A DNA stretch of 35,297 bases from VFJL01 sp037147395 (GTDB taxonomy: Bacteria > Pseudomonadota > Gammaproteobacteria > Burkholderiales > Nitrosomonadaceae), in NCBI GenBank assembly GCA_037147395.1, contig JBAWVG010000011.1:1-35297 (forward strand). The letters are read 5' to 3'. Numbering within the stretch: position 1 is the stretch's first letter; the number at the start of each line of letters is the position of its first letter. The translations under genes and the position numbers were made by a program. Positions 16,352-24,856 of the stretch are shown one piece after another. The notes beneath the pieces were generated by a model. That model was not told the DNA's origin. It was given only the letters and a program-made list of their open reading frames with translations, and did not search any database.

Positions 16352-16465
16352 CAACCTTGGCGTTTGGCTTCAAGTGTTCTGCAGCACCGGTTACAGCCGT
16401 TTGCGGTCTTGAAACTCAAACAGTATTCGGGTTTCCGGCCCGGTTTTTATATATAGGAAGTAAAA

Positions 16466-16669
16466 ATGGCAACAGGTACAGTGAAATGGTTTAACGATTC
16501 TAAGGGTTTTGGTTTTATTACCCCAGATGATGGTAGCGAAGATTTATTTGCGCATTTTTCCGCAATCAACATGTCAGGATTCAAAACCCTCAAAGAGGGT
16601 CAGAAGGTGAGCTTTGAAGTCACTCAGGGTCCGAAAGGCAAACAAGCATCAAACATTCAGGCTGCCTAA
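16466..16669 (+). CDS. cspA: Cold-shock protein of the CspA family
   Basis: A 67-residue single cold-shock domain (OB fold) that binds RNA and single-stranded DNA and melts mRNA structure. RNP1 is KGFGFITPDD and RNP2 is DLFAHFSAI, both intact with the aromatic residues. The start MATGTVKWFNDSKGFGF is that of the family, and AGGAAG sits upstream of the ATG. It is monocistronic, with a long leader on one side and a strong terminator on the other. The name cspA is used for the family; the exact paralogue cannot be told from one copy. Confidence 0.96.
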   Translation: MATGTVKWFNDSKGFGFITPDDGSEDLFAHFSAINMSGFKTLKEGQKVSFEVTQGPKGKQASNIQAA

Positions 16670-16725
16670 CGATTCTCTGCTGACGCAGCTCAGCGCTGCA
16701 ATCAGTAATAATCATTGGATGCAAC

Positions 16726-16759
16726 AAGCCCTTGCCGGGAAACTGGCAAGGGCTTTTTT
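16726..16759 (+). terminator. Rho-independent terminator of cspA
   Basis: AAGCCCTTGCC (16726-16736) pairs perfectly with GGCAAGGGCTT (16745-16755) around an 8-base loop and runs into a T-tract. Its last bases touch the stop codon of the convergent icd gene, so it may also serve icd. Confidence 0.92.
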
Positions 16760-18008
16760 ACGTCATTCTCTCTTCAAGCGCTTGCCCGAATGCGGAGCAC
16801 GATACTTTCTGAGCACCAGTCATCTGACGTGCGAAGTCATAGGTCACAATTCTGTCCTGGATAGTTCTCTCAACCGATCGAATTATCAGGTCGGCAGCCT
16901 CAGTCCAGCCCATGTGCCGCAGCATCATTTCTGCTGATAAGATAATGGAACCAGGATTGACTTGATCCTTACCGGCATATTTGGGTGCGGTTCCGTGGGT
17001 CGCCTCAAATACCGCAATCGTGTCGCTGAGGTTTGCACCCGGCGCGATACCGATACCTCCTACCTGAGCGGCTAGAGCATCGGAAATATAGTCACCATTT
17101 AGATTAAGTGTGGCGATTACGTCATACTCTTCTGGCCGTAGTAGGATTTGCTGCAGAAATGCGTCGGCAATCACATCCTTAATGACGATTCCACCTTTGT
17201 CGGCTGGCAGCTTCATCCACGGACCACCATTAAGTAGTTCAGCACCAAATTCTCTTGCCGCGAGGGCATATCCCCAGTTCTTGAATGCCCCCTCGGTGAA
17301 TTTCATAATGTTGCCTTTGTGCACCAGGGTTACTGATTCGCGCTGATTGTCGATTGCGTACTGGATCGCTCTGCGAACCAGGCGTTCGGTGCCTTCGCTG
17401 GATACCGGTTTGATACCGATACCGGACGTTTGTGGGAAGCGTATCTTGGTGACCCCCATATCTTTCATCAAGAAATCGATTAGTTTCTTTGCCTTATCCG
17501 TACCTGCCTCCCATTCAATGCCCGCATAAATATCTTCTGAGTTCTCGCGGAAAATAACCATGTCAGTTTTCTCGGGCTGCTTGACCGGACTCGGTACCCC
17601 CTTGAAATAGCGCACGGGCCTCAAGCACACATACAGATCCAACTCCTGGCGCAATGCCACATTAATCGAACGGATGCCGCCACCCACTGGCGTAGTCAGT
17701 GGCCCTTTAATGGATACCACATACTCCTTTGCAGCCTGTAGAGTTTCCTCAGGTAACCATACATTCTCACCGTAGACGCGGGTAGACTTTTCCCCTGCAT
17801 AGATTTCCATCCAAGAGATAGCGCGTTTGTCAGAGTAAGCCTTGGCTACAGCAGCATCGACTACCTTCTGCATCACCGGCGTAATGTCTACGCCGATACC
17901 GTCACCCTCAATGTATGGAATGATTGGGTGATCAGGTACATCGAGGGAAAAATCCGCGTTGACACGGATTTTTTCACCCTTGGTCGGCGGCTTGATGTGC
18001 TGATACAT
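16758..18008 (-). CDS. icd: NADP-dependent isocitrate dehydrogenase
   Basis: A 416-residue TCA-cycle enzyme that converts isocitrate to 2-oxoglutarate with NADPH. The length equals that of E. coli Icd. The substrate/phosphorylation loop is GGGIRSINVALRQ, with Ser114 at the place of the AceK-regulated serine of E. coli. Metal and substrate residues lie in the NLNGDYISDALAAQVGG block, and GTAPKYAGKDQVNPGS carries the Lys-Tyr pair associated with NADP preference. ATG 18008 is chosen: GGAGAC lies just upstream and MYQHIKPP is the family start. The open frame continues 36 codons upstream without support. A biosynthetic 2-oxoglutarate role fits an autotroph, but the protein does not show this. Confidence 0.97.
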   Translation of the reverse strand: MYQHIKPPTKGEKIRVNADFSLDVPDHPIIPYIEGDGIGVDITPVMQKVVDAAVAKAYSDKRAISWMEIYAGEKSTRVYGENVWLPEETLQAAKEYVVSIKGPLTTPVGGGIRSINVALRQELDLYVCLRPVRYFKGVPSPVKQPEKTDMVIFRENSEDIYAGIEWEAGTDKAKKLIDFLMKDMGVTKIRFPQTSGIGIKPVSSEGTERLVRRAIQYAIDNQRESVTLVHKGNIMKFTEGAFKNWGYALAAREFGAELLNGGPWMKLPADKGGIVIKDVIADAFLQQILLRPEEYDVIATLNLNGDYISDALAAQVGGIGIAPGANLSDTIAVFEATHGTAPKYAGKDQVNPGSIILSAEMMLRHMGWTEAADLIIRSVERTIQDRIVTYDFARQMTGAQKVSCSAFGQALEERMT

Positions 18009-18222
18009 AGTGTCTCCGTAGTGGTTGGTAATTGGGTAGAGGATTGAGCCAGTAATTGGTATGGCAAGAGAGTGTTTATATTTTACCCTAAGCGCTGGTA
18101 CACCGTGTTGCTGCACCCTTTTGTTGTTGCAGATGTCAGTTTGTATGCTTGTTCCTTTCCTCTGACCAAGACGCTAGAATGCTGGCTTACGTCGATTTGG
18201 CGCGCATTAACGGAATAAAGGT

Positions 18223-18687
18223 ATGGTTTGGAAACCTAATGTTACGGTTGCGGCGGTCATTGAACAGAACGGAAAATACTTGCTGGTGGAAGAGGAATCG
18301 GATAGTGATCAGTCATTCAATCAGCCAGCAGGGCACTGGGAGCCGGATGAGTCGATCATCGAGGGCGTAATTCGGGAGACCCTAGAAGAGACCGGCTATA
18401 CTTTTGTTCCGCAGAGCTTGTTAGGCATCTATCGCTGGCATTCGCGCGCTAACGATGTCATTTACCTGCGCTTTGCCTTTACGGGGTTGGTTGCGGGCCA
18501 CGATCCTGCTCGTACGCTGGATGTGGGTATATTGCGGGCTGAATGGTTTGGCGTGGATGAAATTCGTGGGTTGATCTCACGTCACCGCAGCCCTTTAGTG
18601 ATGCAGTGTATTGAGGATCATTTGGCAGGGAAGCGTTATCCTTTGGATATTTTTAGCCATTTTGATTCAAATGATGACAAGCCGTAA
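18223..18687 (+). CDS. nudJ: NudJ-type Nudix phosphatase
   Basis: A 154-residue Nudix hydrolase. The Nudix box runs from GHWEPDESIIEG to RETLEETGY (about residues 43-65), with both Glu pairs intact for Mg binding. The preceding FNQPAGHWE resembles the PAGH element of E. coli NudJ (YmfB), which hydrolyses nucleoside tri- and diphosphates and hydroxymethylpyrimidine diphosphate. As in E. coli, the gene lies directly upstream of mnmA; here the two overlap by 17 bp. Pairing a phosphohydrolase with a tRNA thiolase is conserved but unexplained. Confidence 0.9.
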   Translation: MVWKPNVTVAAVIEQNGKYLLVEEESDSDQSFNQPAGHWEPDESIIEGVIRETLEETGYTFVPQSLLGIYRWHSRANDVIYLRFAFTGLVAGHDPARTLDVGILRAEWFGVDEIRGLISRHRSPLVMQCIEDHLAGKRYPLDIFSHFDSNDDKP

Positions 18688-19756
18688 ACGCGTGGTAGTT
18701 GGGATGTCGGGCGGGGTCGATTCGTCTGTTGCGGCGTTATTGCTGAAGCAGCAAGGTTACGACGTGGTTGGCTTGTTCATGAAGAATTGGGAGGATGACG
18801 ATACTGATGAATACTGCTCCTCACGCCAGGACCTGATCGATGCGGCATCGGTGGCTGACATTATCGGAATCCCTCTGGAGGCGGTGAATTTTTCTACCGA
18901 ATACAAGGAACGAGTATTCAGCCAATTCTTGGTCGAATATAAGGCGGGACGTACACCTAATCCAGATGTTTTATGCAACGCGGAAATTAAGTTTAAGGCG
19001 TTTCTTGATCATGCTATCAGCCTCGGCGCACAACATATTGCCACTGGACACTACGCCCAAGTACGAGAGATAAATGGATTATTTCAGCTACTGAAGGCTG
19101 AGGATGGAACTAAAGATCAGAGTTATTTTCTCTATCGATTGAACCAAGCTCAGTTGGCGCGCACGCTATTCCCGATTGGCCATCTCTACAAGCGTGACGT
19201 GCGCAAAATTGCCCGTGACCACGGTCTGCCAAATTCTGCCAAGAAAGACAGTACCGGAATCTGCTTTATCGGTGAACGTCCATTCCGTGAATTTCTGAAT
19301 CGCTATCTCCCGCATGAGCCGGGAGAAATACAAACTTCTGATGGCGTAGTGGTGGGGCAGCATATTGGTCTGATGTACTACACCATTGGACAGCGACAGG
19401 GATTGGGTATTGGTGGAACTAGGGATGGGGATGGGGAGCCATGGTTCGTGGCCGACAAGGATATGGCGAGAAACACTTTGATCGTGGTACAGGGTCACGA
19501 CCATCCTTCATTATTTAACCCTAGACTCAGCGCTGCTGATCTGACATGGGTCAGTCAACAGGTGCCGCACTGCAATTGGGTCTACGCGGCCAAGATCAGG
19601 TATCGTCAGTCAGATGCCCCTTGTTCCATCACGCACCTTGACGGCGACAGATGCGATATCGAGTTTGCCCAACCGCAGTGGGCGATAACGCCAGGTCAGT
19701 CAGTGGTGATTTACGAGAGCAAGGTATGCCTAGGAGGGGGGGTAATTCTAGGATAA
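18671..19756 (+). CDS. mnmA: tRNA-specific 2-thiouridylase MnmA
   Basis: A 361-residue enzyme that adenylates and thiolates U34 of tRNA-Lys, -Glu and -Gln. The PP-loop ATPase motif GMSGGVDSSVAA lies at the N-terminus. The catalytic cysteines are in NPDVLCNAEIKF and STGICFIGERPF, the latter forming the persulfide. The DQSYFLYRL loop and a C-terminal beta-barrel ending in CLGGGVILG complete the fold. The frame is open from ATG 18611, but that gives a hydrophobic N-terminal extension from an alternative reading of nudJ; ATG 18671 or 18674 gives the family start and overlaps nudJ by 14-17 bp. A run of ten G follows the stop directly. Confidence 0.96.
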   Translation: MMTSRKRVVVGMSGGVDSSVAALLLKQQGYDVVGLFMKNWEDDDTDEYCSSRQDLIDAASVADIIGIPLEAVNFSTEYKERVFSQFLVEYKAGRTPNPDVLCNAEIKFKAFLDHAISLGAQHIATGHYAQVREINGLFQLLKAEDGTKDQSYFLYRLNQAQLARTLFPIGHLYKRDVRKIARDHGLPNSAKKDSTGICFIGERPFREFLNRYLPHEPGEIQTSDGVVVGQHIGLMYYTIGQRQGLGIGGTRDGDGEPWFVADKDMARNTLIVVQGHDHPSLFNPRLSAADLTWVSQQVPHCNWVYAAKIRYRQSDAPCSITHLDGDRCDIEFAQPQWAITPGQSVVIYESKVCLGGGVILG

Positions 19757-19766
19757 GGGGGGGGGG
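19757..19766. repeat. G10 homopolymer tract after the mnmA stop
   Basis: Ten consecutive G follow the mnmA TAA, and a run of seven G lies 14 bases earlier inside the last codons. Such tracts slip during replication and sequencing; this one is outside the reading frame. Confidence 0.95.
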
Positions 19767-19803
19767 CGCTGCTGCCGCCGCGACTTTTATCTGTGCTGAC
19801 GAA

Positions 19804-20412
19804 TCATCCCTTGGGTAAAGTTTCCACAAAGGACTCTCTTTTTTCCAGCTTGCTGGAAAGATCTTCAAGATTAGGGAGGGTGGTTTGCCATGCGATCTCC
19901 GGAAAACGAAGGGTCAGATAACCAAGCGCACAAGCTAATGCGATATCAGCCAGTGTGTAGGCGCTGCCGTTACACCATTTCTTAGTACCCAGTTCCTGTG
20001 CGGCGGCTTCCAGACCGCGCGTAATCTTCTGTTGCTGACGAAGGATCCATTCTGGGCTTTGTTGGAGTGTGGGCCGCTTGCGTTCGAGAAAAATTGTAGC
20101 AGCTGCATCGCTGATTCCATCTGATAAGGCTTCCCAACGCTTGACCATGATACGGTCCGGGTTAGAGTTCGGAATCAAGCGCGATATCGGACTGATGCTG
20201 TCAAGATACTCGACGATCACGTGAGAGTCGTATAACGGGGTTCCGTCTTCTAATATCAGTACCGGTACCTTGCCTAATGGATTGTAGTTTGCTACTTCAC
20301 TGTCCGCACCCCATGGAGCGGCAACTTCGAACGTGCAGTTGATACGTTTTTCCGCCAGAACGATGCGAACTTTTCGTACGTAGGGACTGGTGAGTGATCC
20401 AAAGAGCTTCAT
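19804..20412 (-). CDS. Glutathione S-transferase family protein (YibF-like)
   Basis: A 202-residue cytosolic GST. The N-terminal thioredoxin-like domain starts MKLFGSLTSPYVRKVRIVLAEK, with a Ser/Thr active-site region, then GKVPVLILEDG with the cis-proline and DSHVIVEYLD for the glutathione gamma-glutamyl group. The C-terminal all-helical domain includes the N-capping motif TLADIALACAL. The pattern is closest to the YibF group, whose substrate is not established. AGGAT lies upstream of the ATG. It stands alone, convergent with mnmA and divergent from purB. Confidence 0.88.
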   Translation of the reverse strand: MKLFGSLTSPYVRKVRIVLAEKRINCTFEVAAPWGADSEVANYNPLGKVPVLILEDGTPLYDSHVIVEYLDSISPISRLIPNSNPDRIMVKRWEALSDGISDAAATIFLERKRPTLQQSPEWILRQQQKITRGLEAAAQELGTKKWCNGSAYTLADIALACALGYLTLRFPEIAWQTTLPNLEDLSSKLEKRESFVETLPKG

Positions 20413-20531
20413 AATATGATCCTGCTATCAGTCCAATCGAGCGGCGGATTATACGGACTTTTAATGATGTATGGCATAGGTAGGAAGCCTAGTTAGCTGT
20501 GTTAAAATGTTTTATCAGCAGAATCAAGAAT

Positions 20532-21908
20532 ATGAATACATCCACTCTCACTGCCTTGTCCCCCCTTGACGGCCGTTACCACGGCAAAGTTTCTACTCTG
20601 CGGCCTTACTTCAGTGAGTACGCCCTGATTCGTTATCGTGTTCAGATTGAAATTGAATGGTTCAAGGCACTGAGTCAGGAGCCTGAGATTAGCGAGGTGT
20701 CGACGTTTTCTACCGAAAATATCGAGTATCTTGATGATTTAGTAACGAATTTCTCCGAAGATGACGCAGAAGCAGTTAAAGCGATTGAGGCTCGTACCAA
20801 TCACGACGTTAAGGCAATTGAATACTGGCTGAAGCAGCGTCTGATGCAGAATGCTGAAATCGTAGCGCCATTAGAATTTATTCATTTTGCTTGCACCTCA
20901 GAAGATATCAATAATCTTTCCCACGGACTGATGCTGATGCATAGCCGCGACCGAGTGATGTTACCGGCGCTGGAAAATATCATTATCAGACTCGGCGACA
21001 TGGCTCATCAGTTGGCGGCAACGTCAATGCTCGCACGCACGCATGGTCAACCTGCTACTCCGACTACCCTAGGAAAGGAGCTTGCCAACTTTATTCATCG
21101 CCTGAGACGCGCTTCCAAAAGGCTGTCTGGCATCGTTATGCTTGGTAAAGCCAACGGTGCGGTTGGCAATTACAATGCTCATCTCGCTGCGTATCCTAAT
21201 CTTGACTGGGAAAAACTTTCTCGAGCTTTTGTCGAGCGACTTGGCCTAGAGTTTAATCCCTATACGACCCAGATCGAGCCGCATGACGCAATTGCAGAGC
21301 TTCTGGATGCCTACTCACATGTCAATACCGTGTTGTTGGATCTGGATCGTGACCTCTGGGGATATATTTCGTTGGGGTATTTCAAGCAGAGCACCAAAGT
21401 AGGCGAGATTGGTTCGTCGACCATGCCGCACAAGGTCAATCCAATTGACTTCGAAAACTCGGAAGGCAATCTCGGCATCGCTAATGCTTTGTTGAGGCAC
21501 CTGAGTGAGAAGCTGCCGGTGTCGCGCTGGCAGCGTGATCTGACAGATTCAACCGTATTGCGTAACCTAGGTGTGGCGCTTGGGCATACGCTGTTAGCAT
21601 ACGACTCTTGTAGCAAGGGACTCAATAAATTAGAAGCCAGTCCGGAGCGGTTAATACAGGACCTGGAGAATGCTTGGGAGGTCTTGGCAGAGCCAATTCA
21701 GACAGTAATGCGTCGTTACGGTGTGCCTAATCCCTACGAGCAACTGAAGGAGTTGACGCGTGGCAAGGGGGGTATAACAAAACAAGTTCTGCACCAGTTC
21801 ATCACCAAACTCGCCGTGCCAGAAACTGAGAAAGCGCGCTTACTCAAAATGACACCACAAAACTATACTGGTAAAGCCTCAGAGCTGGCGAGTAATATCG
21901 ATAAGTAA
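20532..21908 (+). CDS. purB: Adenylosuccinate lyase
   Basis: A 458-residue member of the fumarase/aspartase superfamily that acts twice in purine synthesis, on SAICAR and on adenylosuccinate. The start MNTSTLTALSPLDGRYHGKV matches the family and the length is close to the 456 residues of E. coli PurB. The catalytic histidine is in RTHGQPATPTTLGKE, and the flexible signature loop is GEIGSSTMPHKVNPIDFENSEGN, with the catalytic serine pair. I prefer ATG 20532 over the in-frame start at 20499, which adds eleven residues before the conserved N-terminus. Monocistronic. Confidence 0.97.
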   Translation: MNTSTLTALSPLDGRYHGKVSTLRPYFSEYALIRYRVQIEIEWFKALSQEPEISEVSTFSTENIEYLDDLVTNFSEDDAEAVKAIEARTNHDVKAIEYWLKQRLMQNAEIVAPLEFIHFACTSEDINNLSHGLMLMHSRDRVMLPALENIIIRLGDMAHQLAATSMLARTHGQPATPTTLGKELANFIHRLRRASKRLSGIVMLGKANGAVGNYNAHLAAYPNLDWEKLSRAFVERLGLEFNPYTTQIEPHDAIAELLDAYSHVNTVLLDLDRDLWGYISLGYFKQSTKVGEIGSSTMPHKVNPIDFENSEGNLGIANALLRHLSEKLPVSRWQRDLTDSTVLRNLGVALGHTLLAYDSCSKGLNKLEASPERLIQDLENAWEVLAEPIQTVMRRYGVPNPYEQLKELTRGKGGITKQVLHQFITKLAVPETEKARLLKMTPQNYTGKASELASNIDK

Positions 21909-21995
21909 CGCATTGTAATCCCCCGCTATTCTCTCTTCCATCTTGACTCTACGGATTAACACCGTCGCACTTTGTATTAAATTCTTTAGTCTGTA

Positions 21996-22023
21996 CTTGA
22001 AATTATAAAAGTTATCCCAATAT
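21996..22023 (+). promoter_or_regulatory. Sigma-32-type heat-shock promoter of grpE
   Basis: CTTGAAA (21996-22002) and CCCAATAT (22016-22023) are 13 bases apart, close to the RpoH consensus CTTGAAA...CCCCATNT. The predicted start near 22030 rules against the ATG at 22033, which would have no leader, and supports the start at 22060. Confidence 0.8.
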
Positions 22024-22059
22024 TCTAAAAATATGAAACGCAAGAGTAAGGAGAGGGAG

Positions 22060-22635
22060 ATGCAAGAACCACAGGATCTACAGATATCCCCAGAAATAGA
22101 TGGAAACACCAGTGAATCTAGTCTAAGGGAAGATATTGAAAATAAACCGGCTGAGTTGGAAGGTGAAACCATGCCCAGTCTGGAGCAGTTGCTTAAGAGG
22201 GCCGAACTTGATGCGATTGAACATCATGATGCTTGGCTACGTGCAAAGGCTGATGCTGAGAATATACGAAAGCGAGCTCAGGTTGATATTGCCAGTGCAC
22301 ATAAATACGCTATTGAGAATTTTTCTACGGAACTGTTGGCGGTGATGGATAGCCTGGAAGCCGCACTAGCAGTAGAGAGTGCCACAGTAGAAAATTTCAA
22401 GAGTGGCATGGAGCTGACGCTTAAACAGCTCACCGCAGCTTTTAATAAATTCAACATCAAGTCGATTGAGCCGGTTGGAGAGAAATTTGACCCGCATCAG
22501 CATCAGGCCATGTGTACGATAGATTCTGACTTAGCCCCTAATACGGTAGTACAGGTGATGCAAAAGGGCTACCTGTTAAACGACCGGGTAATCCGGCCAG
22601 CGCTAGTTGGAGTTTCAAAAGTTAAAGAGACTTGA
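22060..22635 (+). CDS. grpE: Nucleotide exchange factor GrpE
   Basis: A 191-residue cochaperone that releases ADP from DnaK. The acidic, low-complexity N-terminus is followed by the long coiled-coil helix (about residues 45-100, with AWLRAKADAENIRKRAQ), then the C-terminal beta domain, ending with the family block VMQKGYLLNDRVIRPALVGVSK. ATG 22060 is chosen because TAAGGAG lies six bases upstream and the heat-shock promoter places the transcript start near 22030; the ATG at 22033 would be essentially leaderless. First gene of the chaperone cluster. The stop TGA forms part of the -35 element of the next promoter. Confidence 0.95.
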   Translation: MQEPQDLQISPEIDGNTSESSLREDIENKPAELEGETMPSLEQLLKRAELDAIEHHDAWLRAKADAENIRKRAQVDIASAHKYAIENFSTELLAVMDSLEAALAVESATVENFKSGMELTLKQLTAAFNKFNIKSIEPVGEKFDPHQHQAMCTIDSDLAPNTVVQVMQKGYLLNDRVIRPALVGVSKVKET

Positions 22636-22658
22636 AATCCCGGCCAGAACCCCTATTT
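22631..22658 (+). promoter_or_regulatory. Sigma-32-type heat-shock promoter of dnaK, overlapping the grpE stop
   Basis: CTTGAAA (22631-22637) contains the grpE stop codon TGA. Twelve bases later comes CCCCTATTT (22650-22658), a good match to the RpoH -10 element. It gives dnaK a second heat-inducible transcript and lets DnaK exceed GrpE. Confidence 0.75.
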
Positions 22659-22693
22659 AAAATAACAATATAAATCTTTACAAGGACTAAATC

Positions 22694-24622
22694 ATGGGAA
22701 AAATAATCGGTATTGACTTGGGTACCACCAATTCATGTGTAGCCGTGATGGAGAACGGCAAGCCTAAAGTGATAGAAAGCTCTGAGGGCGCACGCACCAC
22801 CCCATCCATCGTTGCTTATACGGAAGATGGAGAGATCCTGATGGGTGCTTCTGCCAAGCGGCAGGCGGTCACTAACCCAAAGAACACCCTATTTGCCGTG
22901 AAACGCTTGATCGGTCGCCGTTTTAATGAGGACATGGTGCAGAAGGATATTGATATGGTGCCCTACAGCATCATCAAGGCTGATAACAATGACGCCTGGG
23001 TAGAGGTGCGCGGTAAGAAAATTGCGCCACCGGAAATATCTGCGCAAGTACTCATAAAAATGAAGAAAACGGCTGAGGATTATTTGGGGGAAACTGTTAC
23101 CGAAGCAGTCATCACTGTGCCAGCTTATTTTAACGATTCGCAGCGTCAAGCAACCAAGGATGCGGGACGTATCGCTGGACTGGAGGTTAAACGTATCATC
23201 AACGAACCGACCGCAGCAGCGCTCGCTTTTGGTATGGACAAGAAAGAGGGTGATCGCAAGGTGGCTGTGTATGATCTGGGTGGCGGAACTTTCGATATTT
23301 CTATTATTGAGATTGCAGAAGTCGAAGGGGAGCATCAATTCGAAGTTTTGGCCACCAATGGCGATACTTTCCTCGGTGGCGAGGATTTTGACTCACGCGT
23401 GATCGAATATCTGACGGATGAATTTAAGAAGGAAAGCGGCATAGACTTAAAGAAGGACATGCTCGCACTGCAACGCCTTAAAGATGCAGCAGAAAAAGCC
23501 AAGATCGAGCTCTCATCTAGCCAGCAGACTGAGGTTAATTTACCCTATATTACGGCAGACGCCTCCGGGCCCAAGCATCTTGCGATTAAAATTACCCGTG
23601 CTAAGTTGGAGAGCCTGGTGGAAGAGTTGATCGAGCGTACTGTGGGCCCGTGCCGCACCGCCATCAAGGACGCGGGTGTGAATGTCGCTGATATCGAGGA
23701 TATCATCTTGGTGGGAGGTCAGTCTCGTATGCCCAAGGTGCAAGATAAGGTCCGGGAAATTTTTGGCAAGGAACCACGCAAGGACGTAAACCCAGATGAG
23801 GCTGTAGCCATGGGTGCAGCCATTCAGGGTGGCGTATTGCAAGGCGAGGTAAAGGACGTGCTGCTACTGGACGTCACCCCGCTATCACTGGGTATTGAAA
23901 CAATGGGTGGGGTGATGACAAAGTTAATCCAGAAAAATACAACGATCCCAACCAAGGCGCAGCAAGTATTCTCCACCGCCGAGGATAACCAGACAGCGGT
24001 GACCATCCATGTCCTGCAAGGTGAGCGTGATCTGGCATCCGGCAATAAGAGCCTAGGTCAGTTTAATCTGAGCGACATTCCTCCGTCGCAGCGTGGTATG
24101 CCTCAGATCGAGGTGATGTTTGATATTGATGCCAACGGGATACTGCATGTGTCGGCTAAGGATAAAGCAACCGGAAAAGAAAATAAGATCAAGATCCAAG
24201 CGAGTTCCGGTCTTTCAGATGAGGAAGTGCAGCGCATGGTGAAAGATGCTGAGGCCCATGCGGAGGAGGATCACAAGGTACTTGAGTTGGTGACAGCCCG
24301 TAATCAATGCGATGCGATGATACATTCGGTCAGCAAGTTGTTGAAGGAGCATGGAGACAAGCTGGAAGACAGCGAGAAGCTCTCTATCGAAAACGCATTG
24401 AAAGATGCGGAGGAGGCTCTCAAGTCGGATAGTAAGGACAATATTGAGGCGAAGACCCAAGCATTATCGGAAGCCTCACATAAGCTGTCAGAGAAAATGT
24501 ATAGTCAGGAGCAGGCTCAGTCTGGCGGGGGGGCAGAAGCACCTCATGCAAGTGGGGGTGAGAAGACCGTAGAAGGTGATGTGGTCGACGCCGAGTTTGA
24601 GGAAGTAAAAGACAAGAAGTAA
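22694..24622 (+). CDS. dnaK: Molecular chaperone DnaK (Hsp70)
   Basis: A 642-residue Hsp70. The actin-like ATPase domain begins IGIDLGTTNSCVAVMENGKP; further ATPase signatures are VYDLGGGTFDISIIE and ILVGGQSRMPKVQ. The interdomain linker is VLLLDVTPLSLG, and the beta-sandwich substrate domain and helical lid follow. A Gly/Ala-rich tail ends EGDVVDAEFEEVKDKK, the EEVD-like bacterial C-terminus. Length and motifs are fully typical. AAGGA precedes the ATG. Transcription can come from both the grpE promoter and the internal one at its own 5' end. A run of seven G (24527-24533) lies in the tail coding sequence. Confidence 0.98.
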   Translation: MGKIIGIDLGTTNSCVAVMENGKPKVIESSEGARTTPSIVAYTEDGEILMGASAKRQAVTNPKNTLFAVKRLIGRRFNEDMVQKDIDMVPYSIIKADNNDAWVEVRGKKIAPPEISAQVLIKMKKTAEDYLGETVTEAVITVPAYFNDSQRQATKDAGRIAGLEVKRIINEPTAAALAFGMDKKEGDRKVAVYDLGGGTFDISIIEIAEVEGEHQFEVLATNGDTFLGGEDFDSRVIEYLTDEFKKESGIDLKKDMLALQRLKDAAEKAKIELSSSQQTEVNLPYITADASGPKHLAIKITRAKLESLVEELIERTVGPCRTAIKDAGVNVADIEDIILVGGQSRMPKVQDKVREIFGKEPRKDVNPDEAVAMGAAIQGGVLQGEVKDVLLLDVTPLSLGIETMGGVMTKLIQKNTTIPTKAQQVFSTAEDNQTAVTIHVLQGERDLASGNKSLGQFNLSDIPPSQRGMPQIEVMFDIDANGILHVSAKDKATGKENKIKIQASSGLSDEEVQRMVKDAEAHAEEDHKVLELVTARNQCDAMIHSVSKLLKEHGDKLEDSEKLSIENALKDAEEALKSDSKDNIEAKTQALSEASHKLSEKMYSQEQAQSGGGAEAPHASGGEKTVEGDVVDAEFEEVKDKK

Positions 24623-24644
24623 GTGGGTGCTTGATTTTACAAGG

Positions 24645-24697
24645 CGCAGAGGGGCGGAGAAGTGATTAGATAGTTCTCCGTTGTTCTCTGCGTTTTT
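24645..24697 (+). terminator. Terminator-like interrupted hairpin after dnaK
   Basis: CGCAGAG (24645-24651) pairs with CTCTGCG (24686-24692), and inside it GGAGAA (24656-24661) pairs with TTCTCC (24674-24679); a T5 run follows. It may reduce read-through from dnaK into dnaJ. The arms resemble the CTCTGCG-type dispersed repeats seen in many proteobacteria. Confidence 0.65.
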
Positions 24698-24788
24698 GGC
24701 ATTTAACGAAAGACAAATCAATCCGAGCGTGAGGTAATTTCCAGTGACACTCCTGTTCAGTAGAAAACGAAAGAGAGCAGAACGGACA

Positions 24789-24800
24789 AGGCGGCCGCCT
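24789..24800. repeat. 12-bp GC-rich palindrome in the dnaK-dnaJ spacer
   Basis: AGGCGGCCGCCT is perfectly self-complementary and sits between the dnaK terminator-like hairpin and dnaJ. It could be a protein-binding site or fold in the dnaJ leader. No recognisable promoter elements surround it. Confidence 0.4.
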
Positions 24801-24856
24801 GCATTTGGGGGGGTATTCAGAGGTATGTGTCATGACTTAGTAGCAGGAAGATCCAT

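Noticed and set aside
18611..18670. Extended N-terminus of MnmA from ATG 18611
   Set aside because: The extra 20 residues are hydrophobic, lie within nudJ coding sequence in another frame and precede the conserved family start.
22033..22059. Upstream ATG for grpE at 22033
   Set aside because: It lies about three bases after the predicted heat-shock transcript start and lacks a ribosome binding site, whereas 22060 has TAAGGAG at ideal distance.
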